Assembly (NCBI GenBank): GCA_025353525.1
Contig: JANXOO010001148.1
Span: forward strand, 1-11,378
DNA from: Schlesneria sp.
Lineage (GTDB): Bacteria > Planctomycetota > Planctomycetia > Planctomycetales > Planctomycetaceae
DNA: 11,378 bases
Direction of reading: 5' to 3'
The notes beneath the pieces are model-generated. The model had not been told where the DNA came from and did no database searches. It saw only the letters and a program-made list of their open reading frames with translations. Positions within the stretch are counted from its first letter, which is position 1; each line of letters starts with the position of its first letter. Below, in pieces: positions 1-7,796 of the stretch. Position numbers and translations under genes: made by a program.

Positions 1-562
1 GCCGCGATTCGACCAGCGTTCGACCGTACCATGCCGCCAGCCATGTCTGTTGGCCGCCACCCAGCCAGACTCCCGTTGATTCATCAAGAACAACCGAGAA
101 TTCCGGATCGTTCGATTCGGTCCGCGACTGCGAATGAAGCACATCGACCGACTTGACGTCGTATTTCAACCAGTCGTCGCGATATTGCCTGATCGTTCCT
201 TCGTCAACGTTTTCCGCAGGGATGACAACGATGCGGGCATTTCGTCCGCCCGCCAGTTCGATGAATCGCTGGCGAATCATTTCGGAAAGTTGACCTCCGC
301 CCGCAATTAACAGCGTGCCGCCCGATTGAAAGACGTTGGGATACGAACGGCCTTCGACGCGATGCACCCGACGGCGAATTTCCGCTCGCAGGCAGACACC
401 GATCCCGATTGATACGAAGATTGCACACATCCAGAAGACAATCCTGTGGCGCGGTATTTTCCACCAGGTTCGTTGCCCGGTCGATTGTCCTGACTCCGCA
501 GGGGGTCGCCGAGGATCAAGTTTCGCTAGGATGCGCCAAAGAGACTTTGGTTCTGCAGACAT
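1..562 (-). CDS. S51/cyanophycinase-like protein with N-terminal membrane anchor (partial, 3' end outside window)
   Basis: An uninterrupted frame runs from an ATG at 562 to the window edge (187 codons seen, no stop). After about 40 polar, basic residues comes one hydrophobic segment (about residues 41-58, starting IVFWMCAIFV), which suggests a signal anchor. The following domain has GGTLLIAGGGQLSEMIRQRF (81-100), RIVVIPAENV (110-119) and GVWLGGGQQTWL (164-175). This series resembles the start of the peptidase S51/cyanophycinase fold, a class-I glutamine-amidotransferase-like fold: strand and glycine turn, the 'IPAA'-like strand, then the GGxQ turn. In this family the catalytic serine lies shortly after the last motif, so it would fall outside the window and activity cannot be judged. 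True cyanophycinases hydrolyse cyanophycin; many planctomycete relatives have unknown substrates, so 'cyanophycinase' is only a family name here. It is divergent from the SixA-like gene. No good Shine-Dalgarno sequence precedes the ATG. Confidence 0.75.
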   Translation of the reverse strand, partial: MSAEPKSLWRILAKLDPRRPPAESGQSTGQRTWWKIPRHRIVFWMCAIFVSIGIGVCLRAEIRRRVHRVEGRSYPNVFQSGGTLLIAGGGQLSEMIRQRFIELAGGRNARIVVIPAENVDEGTIRQYRDDWLKYDVKSVDVLHSQSRTESNDPEFSVVLDESTGVWLGGGQQTWLAAWYGRTLVESR

Positions 563-614
563 AATGGCCCTCTGGTTCGAGCAGATGTGATCCGAACAGA
601 TATGACACAGAGTC

Positions 615-642
615 TTGAGAATGACGTGATGTCTTTAATTAT
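615..642 (+). promoter_or_regulatory. Possible sigma70-type promoter of the SixA-like gene
   Basis: TTGAGA (615-620, five of six matches to the -35 consensus) is followed after 16 nt by AATTAT (637-642, four of six at -10). It lies in the 106-nt gap between the divergent S51-like and SixA-like genes. Transcription would begin near 649, downstream of the possible TTG start at 642 and upstream of the ATG at 669. This agrees with the shorter reading of the gene. The -10 match is weak. Confidence 0.25.
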
Positions 643-668
643 TGTCGGTTGGTGACGAATTGGCAAGC

Positions 669-1169
669 ATGAAAAAAAACCTTTTGCTACTGCGGCATGC
701 AAAATCGAGCTGGAACTCGCCAGATCTGGATGACCGCGACCGTCCGCTGAATGCGCGCGGTCGCAAGGCGGCGACGCGGATGGGACGACTTTTGAACGAA
801 GAATCGCTGGTCCCTGAACTCGTTCTGTGTTCGATTGCCAGGCGAACGCAAGAGACGGCCGACCTGGCCTTTGCGCAGGTCCCGGCTGGTCCTTCTATTT
901 CACTGCGAGGCGAACTCTACCATGCTGATCCCCTCAAAATCGGCGCTGTTGTGATGACGGTCGCCGAACCGTTTCAATCGGTTTTGTTGATCGGCCACAA
1001 TCCTGGCCTTGAAGAATTCCTCGCTCAGTACACCGGGGAATTGCATCCAATGCCTACAGGAACACTGGCCTGGATCGAATTTGAACTGGACACATGGTCC
1101 CGATTAGGGAACGTCACCCGCGGATCATTGAAACGCATTTGGCGACCACGCGAAATTGATACCGATTGA
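669..1169 (+). CDS. sixA: SixA-type phosphohistidine phosphatase (histidine phosphatase superfamily)
   Basis: The 166-aa protein starts with a hydrophobic strand and the catalytic RHAKSSW motif (residues 9-15), whose His10 would be the phosphorylated nucleophile. The other pocket motifs are present: SIARRTQETA (55-64) with an arginine typical of the phosphate pocket, a downstream GELYHA segment (81-86), and LLIGHNPGLEE (107-117) carrying the second histidine, His110. Length and the RHAK start fit the SixA branch, which removes phosphate from phosphohistidine in phosphorelay domains; other small phosphatase substrates are possible. The ATG at 669 is preferred over an in-frame TTG at 642 because it places the first beta strand and RHAK motif at the N-terminus as usual, and because a weak promoter match overlaps the TTG. 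The Shine-Dalgarno sequence is poor. It converges with the ABC permease gene 29 nt downstream. Confidence 0.85.
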   Translation: MKKNLLLLRHAKSSWNSPDLDDRDRPLNARGRKAATRMGRLLNEESLVPELVLCSIARRTQETADLAFAQVPAGPSISLRGELYHADPLKIGAVVMTVAEPFQSVLLIGHNPGLEEFLAQYTGELHPMPTGTLAWIEFELDTWSRLGNVTRGSLKRIWRPREIDTD

Positions 1170-1198
1170 AAACGACGGGCCGGTCGCGAAACGGCGGT

Positions 1199-2314
1199 TC
1201 ACGAATCGTTTCTGCACCGAATCAGTCGACCCTGGATGACGAGCGCCAGCAGCAGTACGATCCCCAGCAGAAATGGGCGCAGCAATTCGAATTGCATCAC
1301 CCAACTTGCTTCCAGCAAATTGTCTTTGATGCTGTCGGTTAACGGTGACTGTTCGATCAACTGTTTGACATTTGTCAGATTGAGTCCCACCTTCAGCACG
1401 GTGAAACTGAAGACACCGACGAGTGTCTTTCCCATACTTCCTTCCCCGCCAAAAAGGCTGGTTCCCCCCAGTACGACACAAGCGACGGCGTCCAGCAACA
1501 GGTCTCCGTTTTGTTCCATACTGACACTGTTCATGCGGCCCGAATTGACCAATCCACCGCAAGCCGATGTCATGGCACAGATGGCCAGACAAGCAATCAC
1601 AATCCGATCGGTTCTGACACCGGCAAGTCGCGCTGCCTCACGATTGCCGCCCGTCATATAGACATAACGACCGAATCTTGTGTGTTGCAGGACCAGATGA
1701 GCGGTGATCATTACGAATGCTGCCAGGACCGCATTTTGCGGGATGATCAATGTTCCCGGTCGACCCGCATCAAGTTCAGCCAGGGACGAATTTCCGATCG
1801 TTCCGAGAATCGGCGGGACAGAGAATTTCTGGCTTTGCGTCAAAAAGCCTGCAAGTCCCCGTGCGATATTCATCATCGACAACGAGATAATGAAACTCGG
1901 CAACCCCGATGAAACCGTCAACCACCCTGATATCAGCCCAATCAACACAGCAACGATCAGCGGAAATGCCAATACAAATGCCGTCGTCATCGCACCGACG
2001 GACTCGGCTCCGTTCACTTCTTTGGGGCCGGCTGCGAACCGGGATTCCCACAAGATTCCGCATACGCAGGCGGACAAGAGCGCAACAGTCCCTACAGACA
2101 GATCAATTTCCGCGCAGAGCAAAACGAATGTCAGGCCCGTAGCAACAATCGCCAGTACCGACCCCTGCTTCAGGATCATGGACAGCGTTCCGAGATTCAG
2201 AAAATCCGAGGCCACGAGCGAAAAGACCAGGACCATCGTCGCCAGACTGATTAGCGGCGCAAAATCAGCAATCTGAATCCGGGGAGACTCCGCGATTTCA
2301 TTGAGCTTGGCCAT
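1199..2314 (-). CDS. Sugar-type ABC transporter permease (RbsC-like, BPD_transp_2 family)
   Basis: A 371-aa integral inner-membrane protein with many hydrophobic segments, starting with APLISLATMVLVFSLVAS and ending with FLLGIVLLLALVIQGRL. Family marks are the early GLTFVLLCAEIDLSVGTV segment and the cytoplasmic loop GGNREAARLAGVRTDR, which contacts the ATPase in ribose/xylose-type permeases, followed by VVLGGTSLFGGEGS. These place it with permeases that import monosaccharides from a periplasmic binding protein. A hydrophilic insertion (FAAGPKEVNGAES) follows the third hydrophobic segment. The ATG at 2314 is chosen over an upstream TTG at 2350, giving the usual short cytoplasmic N-terminus. 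No ATPase or substrate-binding gene is visible: upstream is the large dehydrogenase/cytochrome gene, separated by a terminator-like palindrome, and downstream is the convergent SixA-like gene. Substrate unknown; a sugar is inferred from the family. Confidence 0.85.
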   Translation of the reverse strand: MAKLNEIAESPRIQIADFAPLISLATMVLVFSLVASDFLNLGTLSMILKQGSVLAIVATGLTFVLLCAEIDLSVGTVALLSACVCGILWESRFAAGPKEVNGAESVGAMTTAFVLAFPLIVAVLIGLISGWLTVSSGLPSFIISLSMMNIARGLAGFLTQSQKFSVPPILGTIGNSSLAELDAGRPGTLIIPQNAVLAAFVMITAHLVLQHTRFGRYVYMTGGNREAARLAGVRTDRIVIACLAICAMTSACGGLVNSGRMNSVSMEQNGDLLLDAVACVVLGGTSLFGGEGSMGKTLVGVFSFTVLKVGLNLTNVKQLIEQSPLTDSIKDNLLEASWVMQFELLRPFLLGIVLLLALVIQGRLIRCRNDS

Positions 2315-2379
2315 TGGGTCGTTTCTTGTCCCGTCGCGGATTGATCGCAAATCTGTCCTGTCGGAATTTACCGATGTCT

Positions 2380-2397
2380 TTGAAGTTTGTTCTTCAA
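2380..2397. repeat. Short inverted repeat upstream of the permease gene
   Basis: TTGAAG (2380-2385) and CTTCAA (2392-2397) are perfect 6-nt inverted arms around a 6-nt spacer. The repeat lies about 65 nt upstream of the permease ATG, in the gap after the terminator-like palindrome. It could be an operator or a leader hairpin. At this length chance is also likely, and no convincing promoter elements were found near it. Confidence 0.25.
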
Positions 2398-2434
2398 TGT
2401 CTCAGGCGACGGTCAGTGGAAAATAGTCCTGCTC

Positions 2435-2488
2435 AAAAACGGGAACCCCGGCGCGCCGGGGGTCTTCCTGGTACCTGTCCCTCTTTTT
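2435..2488 (-). terminator. GC-rich palindrome flanked by A and T tracts: terminator-like or REP-like element
   Basis: A perfect 16-nt palindrome, CCCCGGCGCGCCGGGG (2446-2461), is extended by GGAA (2442-2445) pairing with TTCC (2465-2468) across a 3-nt bulge. Outside this lie near-inverted flanks, AAAAACGGGA (2435-2444) and TCCCTCTTTTT (2478-2488). Read on the minus strand, the stem lies about 45 nt after the stop of the dehydrogenase/cytochrome gene and is followed within about 10 nt by five T residues, which suits a terminator. The right half contains GGTACCTGTCCC (2470-2481). From memory, similar GGTACC/GGGACAGG strings occur in dispersed palindromic repeats of several bacteria, so a repeat-family copy is an alternative. 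Confidence 0.5.
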
Positions 2489-2506
2489 CAGCCCGATCTG
2501 GCTCGC

Positions 2507-5500
2507 CTATCGTTTTGCTTTCTTCAGTGTGGTCAGGTATTCGACAAGATCCGTCAGTTCTTCCTGTGAGAGCAGTTTCGCGAGGTCGGCGGGCATCAGC
2601 GAGATTTTTTGTTTGGTTCGTTCTTCAATCTCGGCAATCGCAAACGTTCGCACGATGGCGTCATTTCCTTTCAGACTCAGCTTTTCCGCATCTTCATTGG
2701 TGATGATTCCCGTTTGAGCGGTCCCGTTTTTCAGTTCAATGATCCATGATTCGTAGTTATGGCTGATCCCGGCACTCGGAAAAATGATCGATTCGAAAAG
2801 AGCCTGTTTACTGAGTTTTGCACCGATTTCCGACAGATTCGGACCGACTTCCTTCCCTTCGCCGTTGACGATGTGGCAGGTAATGCATTTGCCCGTTGTC
2901 GCAAACTGTTTTTGACCATTTTCAATGTTTCCCTTGACCCGCGCCAGTTCGGCCAATGGTGGCAGCGGTCTGGAATCTTTGCCCGGTGGAAGTGGAAACA
3001 ATTTCGCTGCCGCGACCCGAACGTCATCGAACGACGAACCATACAGCGCGGCGGAAAGTGCAGGAGCGAGTGAATCGTCAAATTTTCCGGATTCGGCCAG
3101 CGCCACCAGGTCGGCAGCCCCCGCTTTTGACTGGGCAGCGCCTTTGATCGCTTCGCGTCGCAAATCGGATGGCAATTTTGCATCTTTGGCGATCGGCAAC
3201 AACAAATCAACAGTTTTTGCATCACCCGAGTTGCTCAGCGCCGTTGCGGTCGCCACGGCGACTTTTCCAACCGTCGACCGAAGCGCGTTTTCCAGCAAAT
3301 CGGTCTTCTTCCTGGCCAGCAACAATCGCATCGCATCAATGCTCAGTTGTTCATCCGGTTTGCTCTGTGCAAGTGCAAGGAGTTCCGGGAACCGGTCCGT
3401 AACGTGGAACTTTTCGACCAGGGCAACAAACTGAGCTTGTCCCTTCACACCGTCCAGAACGCGATTCATTGCTGCACGATGTTCCGGATTTTTTGTGATG
3501 TCGAAATTTTGCAATCGGCTGATCGCTTCTGTGTTAATCAGCTTCGTTTTGGCCTCACCATTAAAACTTCCGAATGCAAGCTGGACCAGCGTTGCGTCCT
3601 TCGTCGGGCCTGACTGGAAGTCAAGCGCTCGCAGATAGCGTGGCGCTTCGGATTCGGAAACACTTTCTGAGGCCAGCAGCATTGCCAGAAGTCCCGTGGA
3701 GGTCGTTGCACGCGATCGCCAGATGATGTCGCGTGCGATGGCGCTTCCGAACAGTGGACCGGTGCCCGGATTCCCCACTTCTTTTGCAGCCGCTGCAAGG
3801 CAGGCATCCCAATCGTTTGTGGCTCCGATCCCCAGTGCTTCGAGGTACCATCGGTCCCTGCCGTCATGCTGTACGGCGAGTTTTCCCCACAGTTCGGCTT
3901 TCTGAGGATGCTTCAGAAGGCGCAGTGCGAGGGCACATTCGCGACGAACTTCGATCGAGGAATCCGTTACCAGGTGTCCCAGAATCGAGGCAATGCCATT
4001 CGAATGAGTTTGCTCGTCCGTGGAAGAGAGTTTTTGGCGAGCCAGACGAAGCCCTGCGATCCGAATTTCCGAATTCTTGTCCCGCACCGCAGCGTCGATC
4101 GATTTCTGGCGAAACGGAGCGGTTTTGGCGAGTACACCCAGGGCACGAGCCCGAATGCGTGGATTGGAATCTGTCTCGAAAACCGCCGACAGTGCCGGTC
4201 CCGTTTTATCCGCGTTGGACGTTGCCATCGCGTGCAATGCCGTCCATGCGACATAGCGAGCCACAAGATTCGGATTCTTCAGTCCTGCGATCGCGCCTTC
4301 GACCGTCGAGACATCGAACTTCGGAATCGCGTATGGACTCTTCGGAGGCGCGACACGGAACAGTCTCCCTTTATCAACGTCGCCCATACGATGGCCGCCA
4401 ACGCCGGGATCGTACCAGTCGGCGACGATTAACGAACCGTCAGGAGCAACGCAGACATCCGACGGCCGAAACCAGTTGTCGCGCGTGCCGACCAGAATAT
4501 CGACCATTTCGGCAGTGTAACCGGCACCCGCTTTTTTCGCCGGATAGGCTCTGACCACATTCGGACCAGCGTCACAGTGGATGATCTGATTCTGAAAGAC
4601 TTCGGGTAACAACGTCCCCTCGTAGAAGCAGATCCCTGTCGGCGAGCCGGCCCCGGTCTGGATCAGATTCGGCACAACACCCGGATCGTTCAGATGCCAG
4701 TGTCGCAGTGGAATTTCGGTCTCGATGTTTGTTCGCGGAACCTGCCAGGTCGCGCCCGTCATTTCGTCGGTGTAGCCGAAGTTACCACCTTCCATCACAT
4801 AGTTGATGCGGACCCCTTTGTTCCCATCGTCGTCGTTGTCAGATTGCCAGACAGTACCAAAGCTGTCGACCGTCAATTCATAATTGTTCCGGAAATTGTG
4901 ACCGAGAACTTCAAATTCAGAACCGTCCATATTGCACCGAAATGCCATCCCCTGCCGGTACGGTTTTCCGCTGTCATTTACCTCGAAACCCGCAATATCA
5001 ATGATCGGCTTTCCATCTTTGTCGCAAACGCGATGCCCGGTGTTGCCGACGTTCCAATAGAGTTTTCCGTCAGGGCCAAAGAGGAATGCGTGAGTCGAGT
5101 GATCGTGTTGCGGGTCCCCTGCCTTCGTAAAGAGCAACTCCTTTTTGTCGGATTTCAAATCTCCGTCGTCATCGGTGAAGACCCAGACGTTCGGTGCGCA
5201 CGAAACGATGACTTTTGTTCCTTTTCCGGATGGCGTCGGGAAGACGCCGATCCCCAGGGCGGAATCGACTTCATGCCCTTGGAAAAAGACCGTTTGCTTG
5301 TCAGAGATTCCATCACCGTTCGTATCTTCGACGACGAGGATTCGATCGCCCTCTTTGCGCTCGCCAAGGCGATGGCGATAGTTGACGACTTCGCAGACCC
5401 AGACCCGACCGAGATGATCGACATCGATATCCGACGGGCTGAGCATCCCGGATGACTCGGATGCAAACAGCGTCGCTTCGAGTCCTGGTGCGACATCCAG

Positions 5501-6079
5501 TCCGCTGACGGCATCTTTGGGATCGCGACTGCCAGCCGGTGCCGCAACCGTGGACCGAGTCAACTTTTCAGGAGGTGCCTGAGCAAAGACGAAAAACTGA
5601 ACGCTGCTTCCGGTTCCCTGGTCCGAGCCACCATTATCGATCCCGGCGCGGGCCTTGAATCGCGTCGTGCCCGGTGGAAGATCGTATGCAATCACTGAAT
5701 TAGCATGAGTGCCGATTCCGTATTCGACCGGCTTGCCGGCAATCTTCATCGGATCGCCATTGACATTCTTGTTGACGCCGACCTTGCCCCAATCGGCCGA
5801 TGCCGACTTCCACTTGATGTCCGTCAGCCTTTTTTCAGATCCTGCAACAATCAACCGAGGTTCGGCCCAATTCGCCCAGTCTGCCCCGTACCCGTCATCA
5901 CCATCGCGAACGACGAGATAGATCTCTTTGGCCCCGGATAAATCGACATCAATGTCAACGGCGAACCCCGGGGTTGAGGTATTGACGATGTTCGACCGGA
6001 ATCGAGGTTCCTGAGCGAAAGAGACCGTTATCATTCCGGTCAATAAAATGAACGGGGTCAATGTGGTACGTCGGTTCAT
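2507..6079 (-). CDS. Secreted PVC-type dehydrogenase with NPCBM-like domain, HEAT-like repeats and C-terminal CxxCH cytochrome domain
   Basis: A 1190-aa exported protein. Residues 1-22 form a signal peptide (NRR, then a hydrophobic core ending in SFA before Q). Residues 44-168 resemble an NPCBM carbohydrate-binding domain (YGIGTHANSVIAYDL). Residues 196-578 match the Pirellula/Verrucomicrobium 'membrane-bound dehydrogenase' propeller related to glucose/sorbosone dehydrogenases, with Ca-loop-like DTNGDGISDK and FTDDDGDLKSDK and a late CVAPDGSLIVADWYDPGVGG. Residues about 590-1020 are helical, HEAT-like repeats. The C-terminal domain (1045-1190) has the heme motif CITCH (1065-1069; DNA 2887-2873), PNLSEIG, and SLMP, whose Met is a likely axial heme ligand. 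The family is thought to oxidise an extracytoplasmic sugar-like substrate and pass electrons to heme; the substrate is not known. The ATG at 6079 is chosen because the signal peptide begins there; ATG 6100 is also possible, while ATG 6199 would overlap the upstream gene and bury the signal. It lies 104 nt after the DUF1080-ThuA gene, probably co-transcribed. Confidence 0.9.
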   Translation of the reverse strand: MNRRTTLTPFILLTGMITVSFAQEPRFRSNIVNTSTPGFAVDIDVDLSGAKEIYLVVRDGDDGYGADWANWAEPRLIVAGSEKRLTDIKWKSASADWGKVGVNKNVNGDPMKIAGKPVEYGIGTHANSVIAYDLPPGTTRFKARAGIDNGGSDQGTGSSVQFFVFAQAPPEKLTRSTVAAPAGSRDPKDAVSGLDVAPGLEATLFASESSGMLSPSDIDVDHLGRVWVCEVVNYRHRLGERKEGDRILVVEDTNGDGISDKQTVFFQGHEVDSALGIGVFPTPSGKGTKVIVSCAPNVWVFTDDDGDLKSDKKELLFTKAGDPQHDHSTHAFLFGPDGKLYWNVGNTGHRVCDKDGKPIIDIAGFEVNDSGKPYRQGMAFRCNMDGSEFEVLGHNFRNNYELTVDSFGTVWQSDNDDDGNKGVRINYVMEGGNFGYTDEMTGATWQVPRTNIETEIPLRHWHLNDPGVVPNLIQTGAGSPTGICFYEGTLLPEVFQNQIIHCDAGPNVVRAYPAKKAGAGYTAEMVDILVGTRDNWFRPSDVCVAPDGSLIVADWYDPGVGGHRMGDVDKGRLFRVAPPKSPYAIPKFDVSTVEGAIAGLKNPNLVARYVAWTALHAMATSNADKTGPALSAVFETDSNPRIRARALGVLAKTAPFRQKSIDAAVRDKNSEIRIAGLRLARQKLSSTDEQTHSNGIASILGHLVTDSSIEVRRECALALRLLKHPQKAELWGKLAVQHDGRDRWYLEALGIGATNDWDACLAAAAKEVGNPGTGPLFGSAIARDIIWRSRATTSTGLLAMLLASESVSESEAPRYLRALDFQSGPTKDATLVQLAFGSFNGEAKTKLINTEAISRLQNFDITKNPEHRAAMNRVLDGVKGQAQFVALVEKFHVTDRFPELLALAQSKPDEQLSIDAMRLLLARKKTDLLENALRSTVGKVAVATATALSNSGDAKTVDLLLPIAKDAKLPSDLRREAIKGAAQSKAGAADLVALAESGKFDDSLAPALSAALYGSSFDDVRVAAAKLFPLPPGKDSRPLPPLAELARVKGNIENGQKQFATTGKCITCHIVNGEGKEVGPNLSEIGAKLSKQALFESIIFPSAGISHNYESWIIELKNGTAQTGIITNEDAEKLSLKGNDAIVRTFAIAEIEERTKQKISLMPADLAKLLSQEELTDLVEYLTTLKKAKR

Positions 6080-6183
6080 AAAGTTCAAAGTCCGGATCAT
6101 GTGTCGATGTTTCTGAATTCCATATCGCGAGCGATAAAAAATGTCACTCTGGAATATGCCTGGCGCCATTGTCCATGAAACGC

Positions 6184-7785
6184 CTACTTTGTGTTCCATT
6201 GATCCAGCATGGCCTGGACTCTTGATTTGTTGAAATCTTTCGGGATCTCTTCATCGTGGTTCTGCAAAAGATCGTCGACGGTGACATGTCCGGCGGAAAC
6301 TCCGTCAGCAGGGACATCGACTTTGGCCGTCCAGACGATGGCGTTCAGGACGAGTTTGCGGAACTGGTCGTTTCCCCAGTTCCAGTGAACGTGTCCGCCA
6401 CTGGTCCCGAATCCGCGTCCGCCATCAGGTCGCTCGCGAGCCCAGGCCATGTGCTGCGGTTCTTTTCGTTCCAGAACGGCTTTGCGTACTTCGGGGTTGC
6501 CGCTGTGCGGACCGTCTTCGCGGCTGAGTGATTCTTTGGGCGGCAGGTCCGTCAGAATTGGTGTCACCCCGTCCATTTTTTCCAGAAACCGCATGTGATA
6601 GTACCACTCGTCGTTTGTCGAAAACGGCTTCACGCCGCGCGTGGTCGCGTGGACCGGAAGTTTTGTGTAGTGGGCGTCCCAGTGCGGATTCACGGACCAG
6701 TGCGGTTCAAAATAACCGCCGATCCAGTTCATAAACGCATCGCCATTTTTACCCGCTGTCGTTTCGACCCCGTAGTGGACACAGACGATTCCGGTTCCTT
6801 TACTGGCCAGGCTGTTCAGTTCGTCAAGATGCGCGTTGAAGGGATGCCCGCCCCCGCCATCGGAATAGATCAGGACTGTGTTGGCGGCAGCGAGCTTATC
6901 CGACGAGGGCCAGCCCTGTTTTTGCAATGAATGAACTTCGGCGTCGATCGGCAGACCGCTTTCGTTGAGCAGTTTGGCAAGCAGCGAACAACCGGCCAAA
7001 TGATCGTGTGCGCCGAATCCGTGACTTGGAAATCCCGCCAGCAACAGCGCTTTCTTTTTTGAAGCACTGCCCGTGGAGGCATCGCTTTTGAGGGGTTTCA
7101 GTTTGATGTTTCGGAACTGGACTTTCATCGCCGGCCCGGCATGCAACTGCAGTGCGAGGACACCTGACGCGCGACGTTCTGCCTTGTCCTCATCTGTCAC
7201 GACGGATGTCAGAACTCCATTGATCCGGTGCTCGAACGTAAATCCCCTGGCAGAGACGTGGTATTCGTTCCAGTCTTCCTTTTTGATTTTGGCCTGGATT
7301 TCGTTCGTATCGCCGAATTTTTCGACGACTTTCGGCTTGTGATCTTCGCCGATCACCGTTTTTTCTCCGCGTAACGCGAGGATACCGCGGAATCGTTCGC
7401 CGTAGTTGATCCCCGAATACGTGTCCCCCGCTTCAAAGTCTGCCTGATAGCCGCCAATGACCCACTTTTCGTTGGGAACTTCAAAGCTGCGGTACTGAAT
7501 TCCCGAATTTCCGTTGATGATTTTGTATTCGAGTTTCAATTCGAAATCGGCCGTGTCTCCGCCGCGCCAGACGATAAAGGTATTCCCCTTCGTTGGCTTG
7601 GCGTCAGTGGTCTGGCCGGTAATCGTTCCGTCTTCAACACGCCAGAAATCAGGATTCCCGTCCCATTTGTCGAGTGTCTTGCCGTCGAAAATCGAGGTCC
7701 AGCCGTCTTGTGCTTTAGCCGTGTCGACAGCGGTCAACATGCTGACGACCAGCGAACAAATTATCCATCCCGTTCGAAACCGCAT
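6184..7785 (-). CDS. Secreted DUF1080 (3-keto-disaccharide hydrolase-like) and ThuA-like fusion protein
   Basis: A 533-aa exported protein with a clean signal peptide (MRFRTGWIICSLVVSML, ending AKA before Q26). Residues 28-233 form a DUF1080 domain: WTSIFDGKTLDKWDG at the start, FELKLEYKIINGNSGIQYRS in the middle and VQFRNIKLKPL at the end. DUF1080 members belong to a jelly-roll group for which 3-keto-glycoside hydrolysis has been reported. A Ser/Lys-rich linker leads to a ThuA-like domain (about 244-490), with a class-I amidotransferase-like fold: KALLLAGFPSHGFGAHDH, a GGGGHPFN turn, GIVCVHYGVE, DEWYYHMRF and GGRGFGTSGGHVHWNW. ThuA was first described in trehalose use through 3-keto intermediates. 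Both domains point to oxidised sugar chemistry in the periplasm; the substrate is not shown. The start is set by an AGGAG six bases upstream. The next gene on the strand is the dehydrogenase/cytochrome. Confidence 0.9.
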   Translation of the reverse strand: MRFRTGWIICSLVVSMLTAVDTAKAQDGWTSIFDGKTLDKWDGNPDFWRVEDGTITGQTTDAKPTKGNTFIVWRGGDTADFELKLEYKIINGNSGIQYRSFEVPNEKWVIGGYQADFEAGDTYSGINYGERFRGILALRGEKTVIGEDHKPKVVEKFGDTNEIQAKIKKEDWNEYHVSARGFTFEHRINGVLTSVVTDEDKAERRASGVLALQLHAGPAMKVQFRNIKLKPLKSDASTGSASKKKALLLAGFPSHGFGAHDHLAGCSLLAKLLNESGLPIDAEVHSLQKQGWPSSDKLAAANTVLIYSDGGGGHPFNAHLDELNSLASKGTGIVCVHYGVETTAGKNGDAFMNWIGGYFEPHWSVNPHWDAHYTKLPVHATTRGVKPFSTNDEWYYHMRFLEKMDGVTPILTDLPPKESLSREDGPHSGNPEVRKAVLERKEPQHMAWARERPDGGRGFGTSGGHVHWNWGNDQFRKLVLNAIVWTAKVDVPADGVSAGHVTVDDLLQNHDEEIPKDFNKSRVQAMLDQWNTK

Positions 7786-7791
7786 GCTCAT

Positions 7792-7796
7792 CTCCT
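7792..7796 (-). promoter_or_regulatory. Ribosome-binding site that fixes the DUF1080-ThuA start
   Basis: Read on the minus strand, AGGAG is followed by a 6-nt spacer (ATGAGC) and then the ATG at 7785. The spacer contains an earlier in-frame ATG at 7791 that directly abuts AGGAG, too close for normal initiation. The longer frame opening at 7866 lacks a signal-peptide start. This supports 7785. Confidence 0.7.

Noticed and set aside
642..668. TTG start extending the SixA-like protein by nine residues.
   Set aside because: The extension precedes the first conserved strand, and the possible -10 box overlaps the TTG.
1704..2276. Plus-strand open frame of 190 aa.
   Set aside because: Antisense to the ABC permease, whose membrane segments and family loop are clear.
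3733..4554. Plus-strand open frame of 273 aa, very rich in Arg, Ser and Pro.
   Set aside because: Antisense shadow of the large dehydrogenase/cytochrome gene; its composition is typical of a wrong-frame translation.
4694..5455. Plus-strand open frame of 253 aa.
   Set aside because: It lies wholly antisense to the conserved dehydrogenase propeller. No domain is seen and its length follows from the codon bias of the real gene.
6020..6079. Twin-arginine (Tat) export signal in the dehydrogenase/cytochrome leader because of NRRTTLT.
   Set aside because: It lacks the aromatic and lysine positions of the Tat motif, and c-type cytochromes normally receive heme after Sec export.
6080..6199. Longer N-terminus of the dehydrogenase/cytochrome protein from an ATG at 6199.
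   Set aside because: It would overlap the end of the DUF1080-ThuA gene and put 40 residues before a clear signal peptide.
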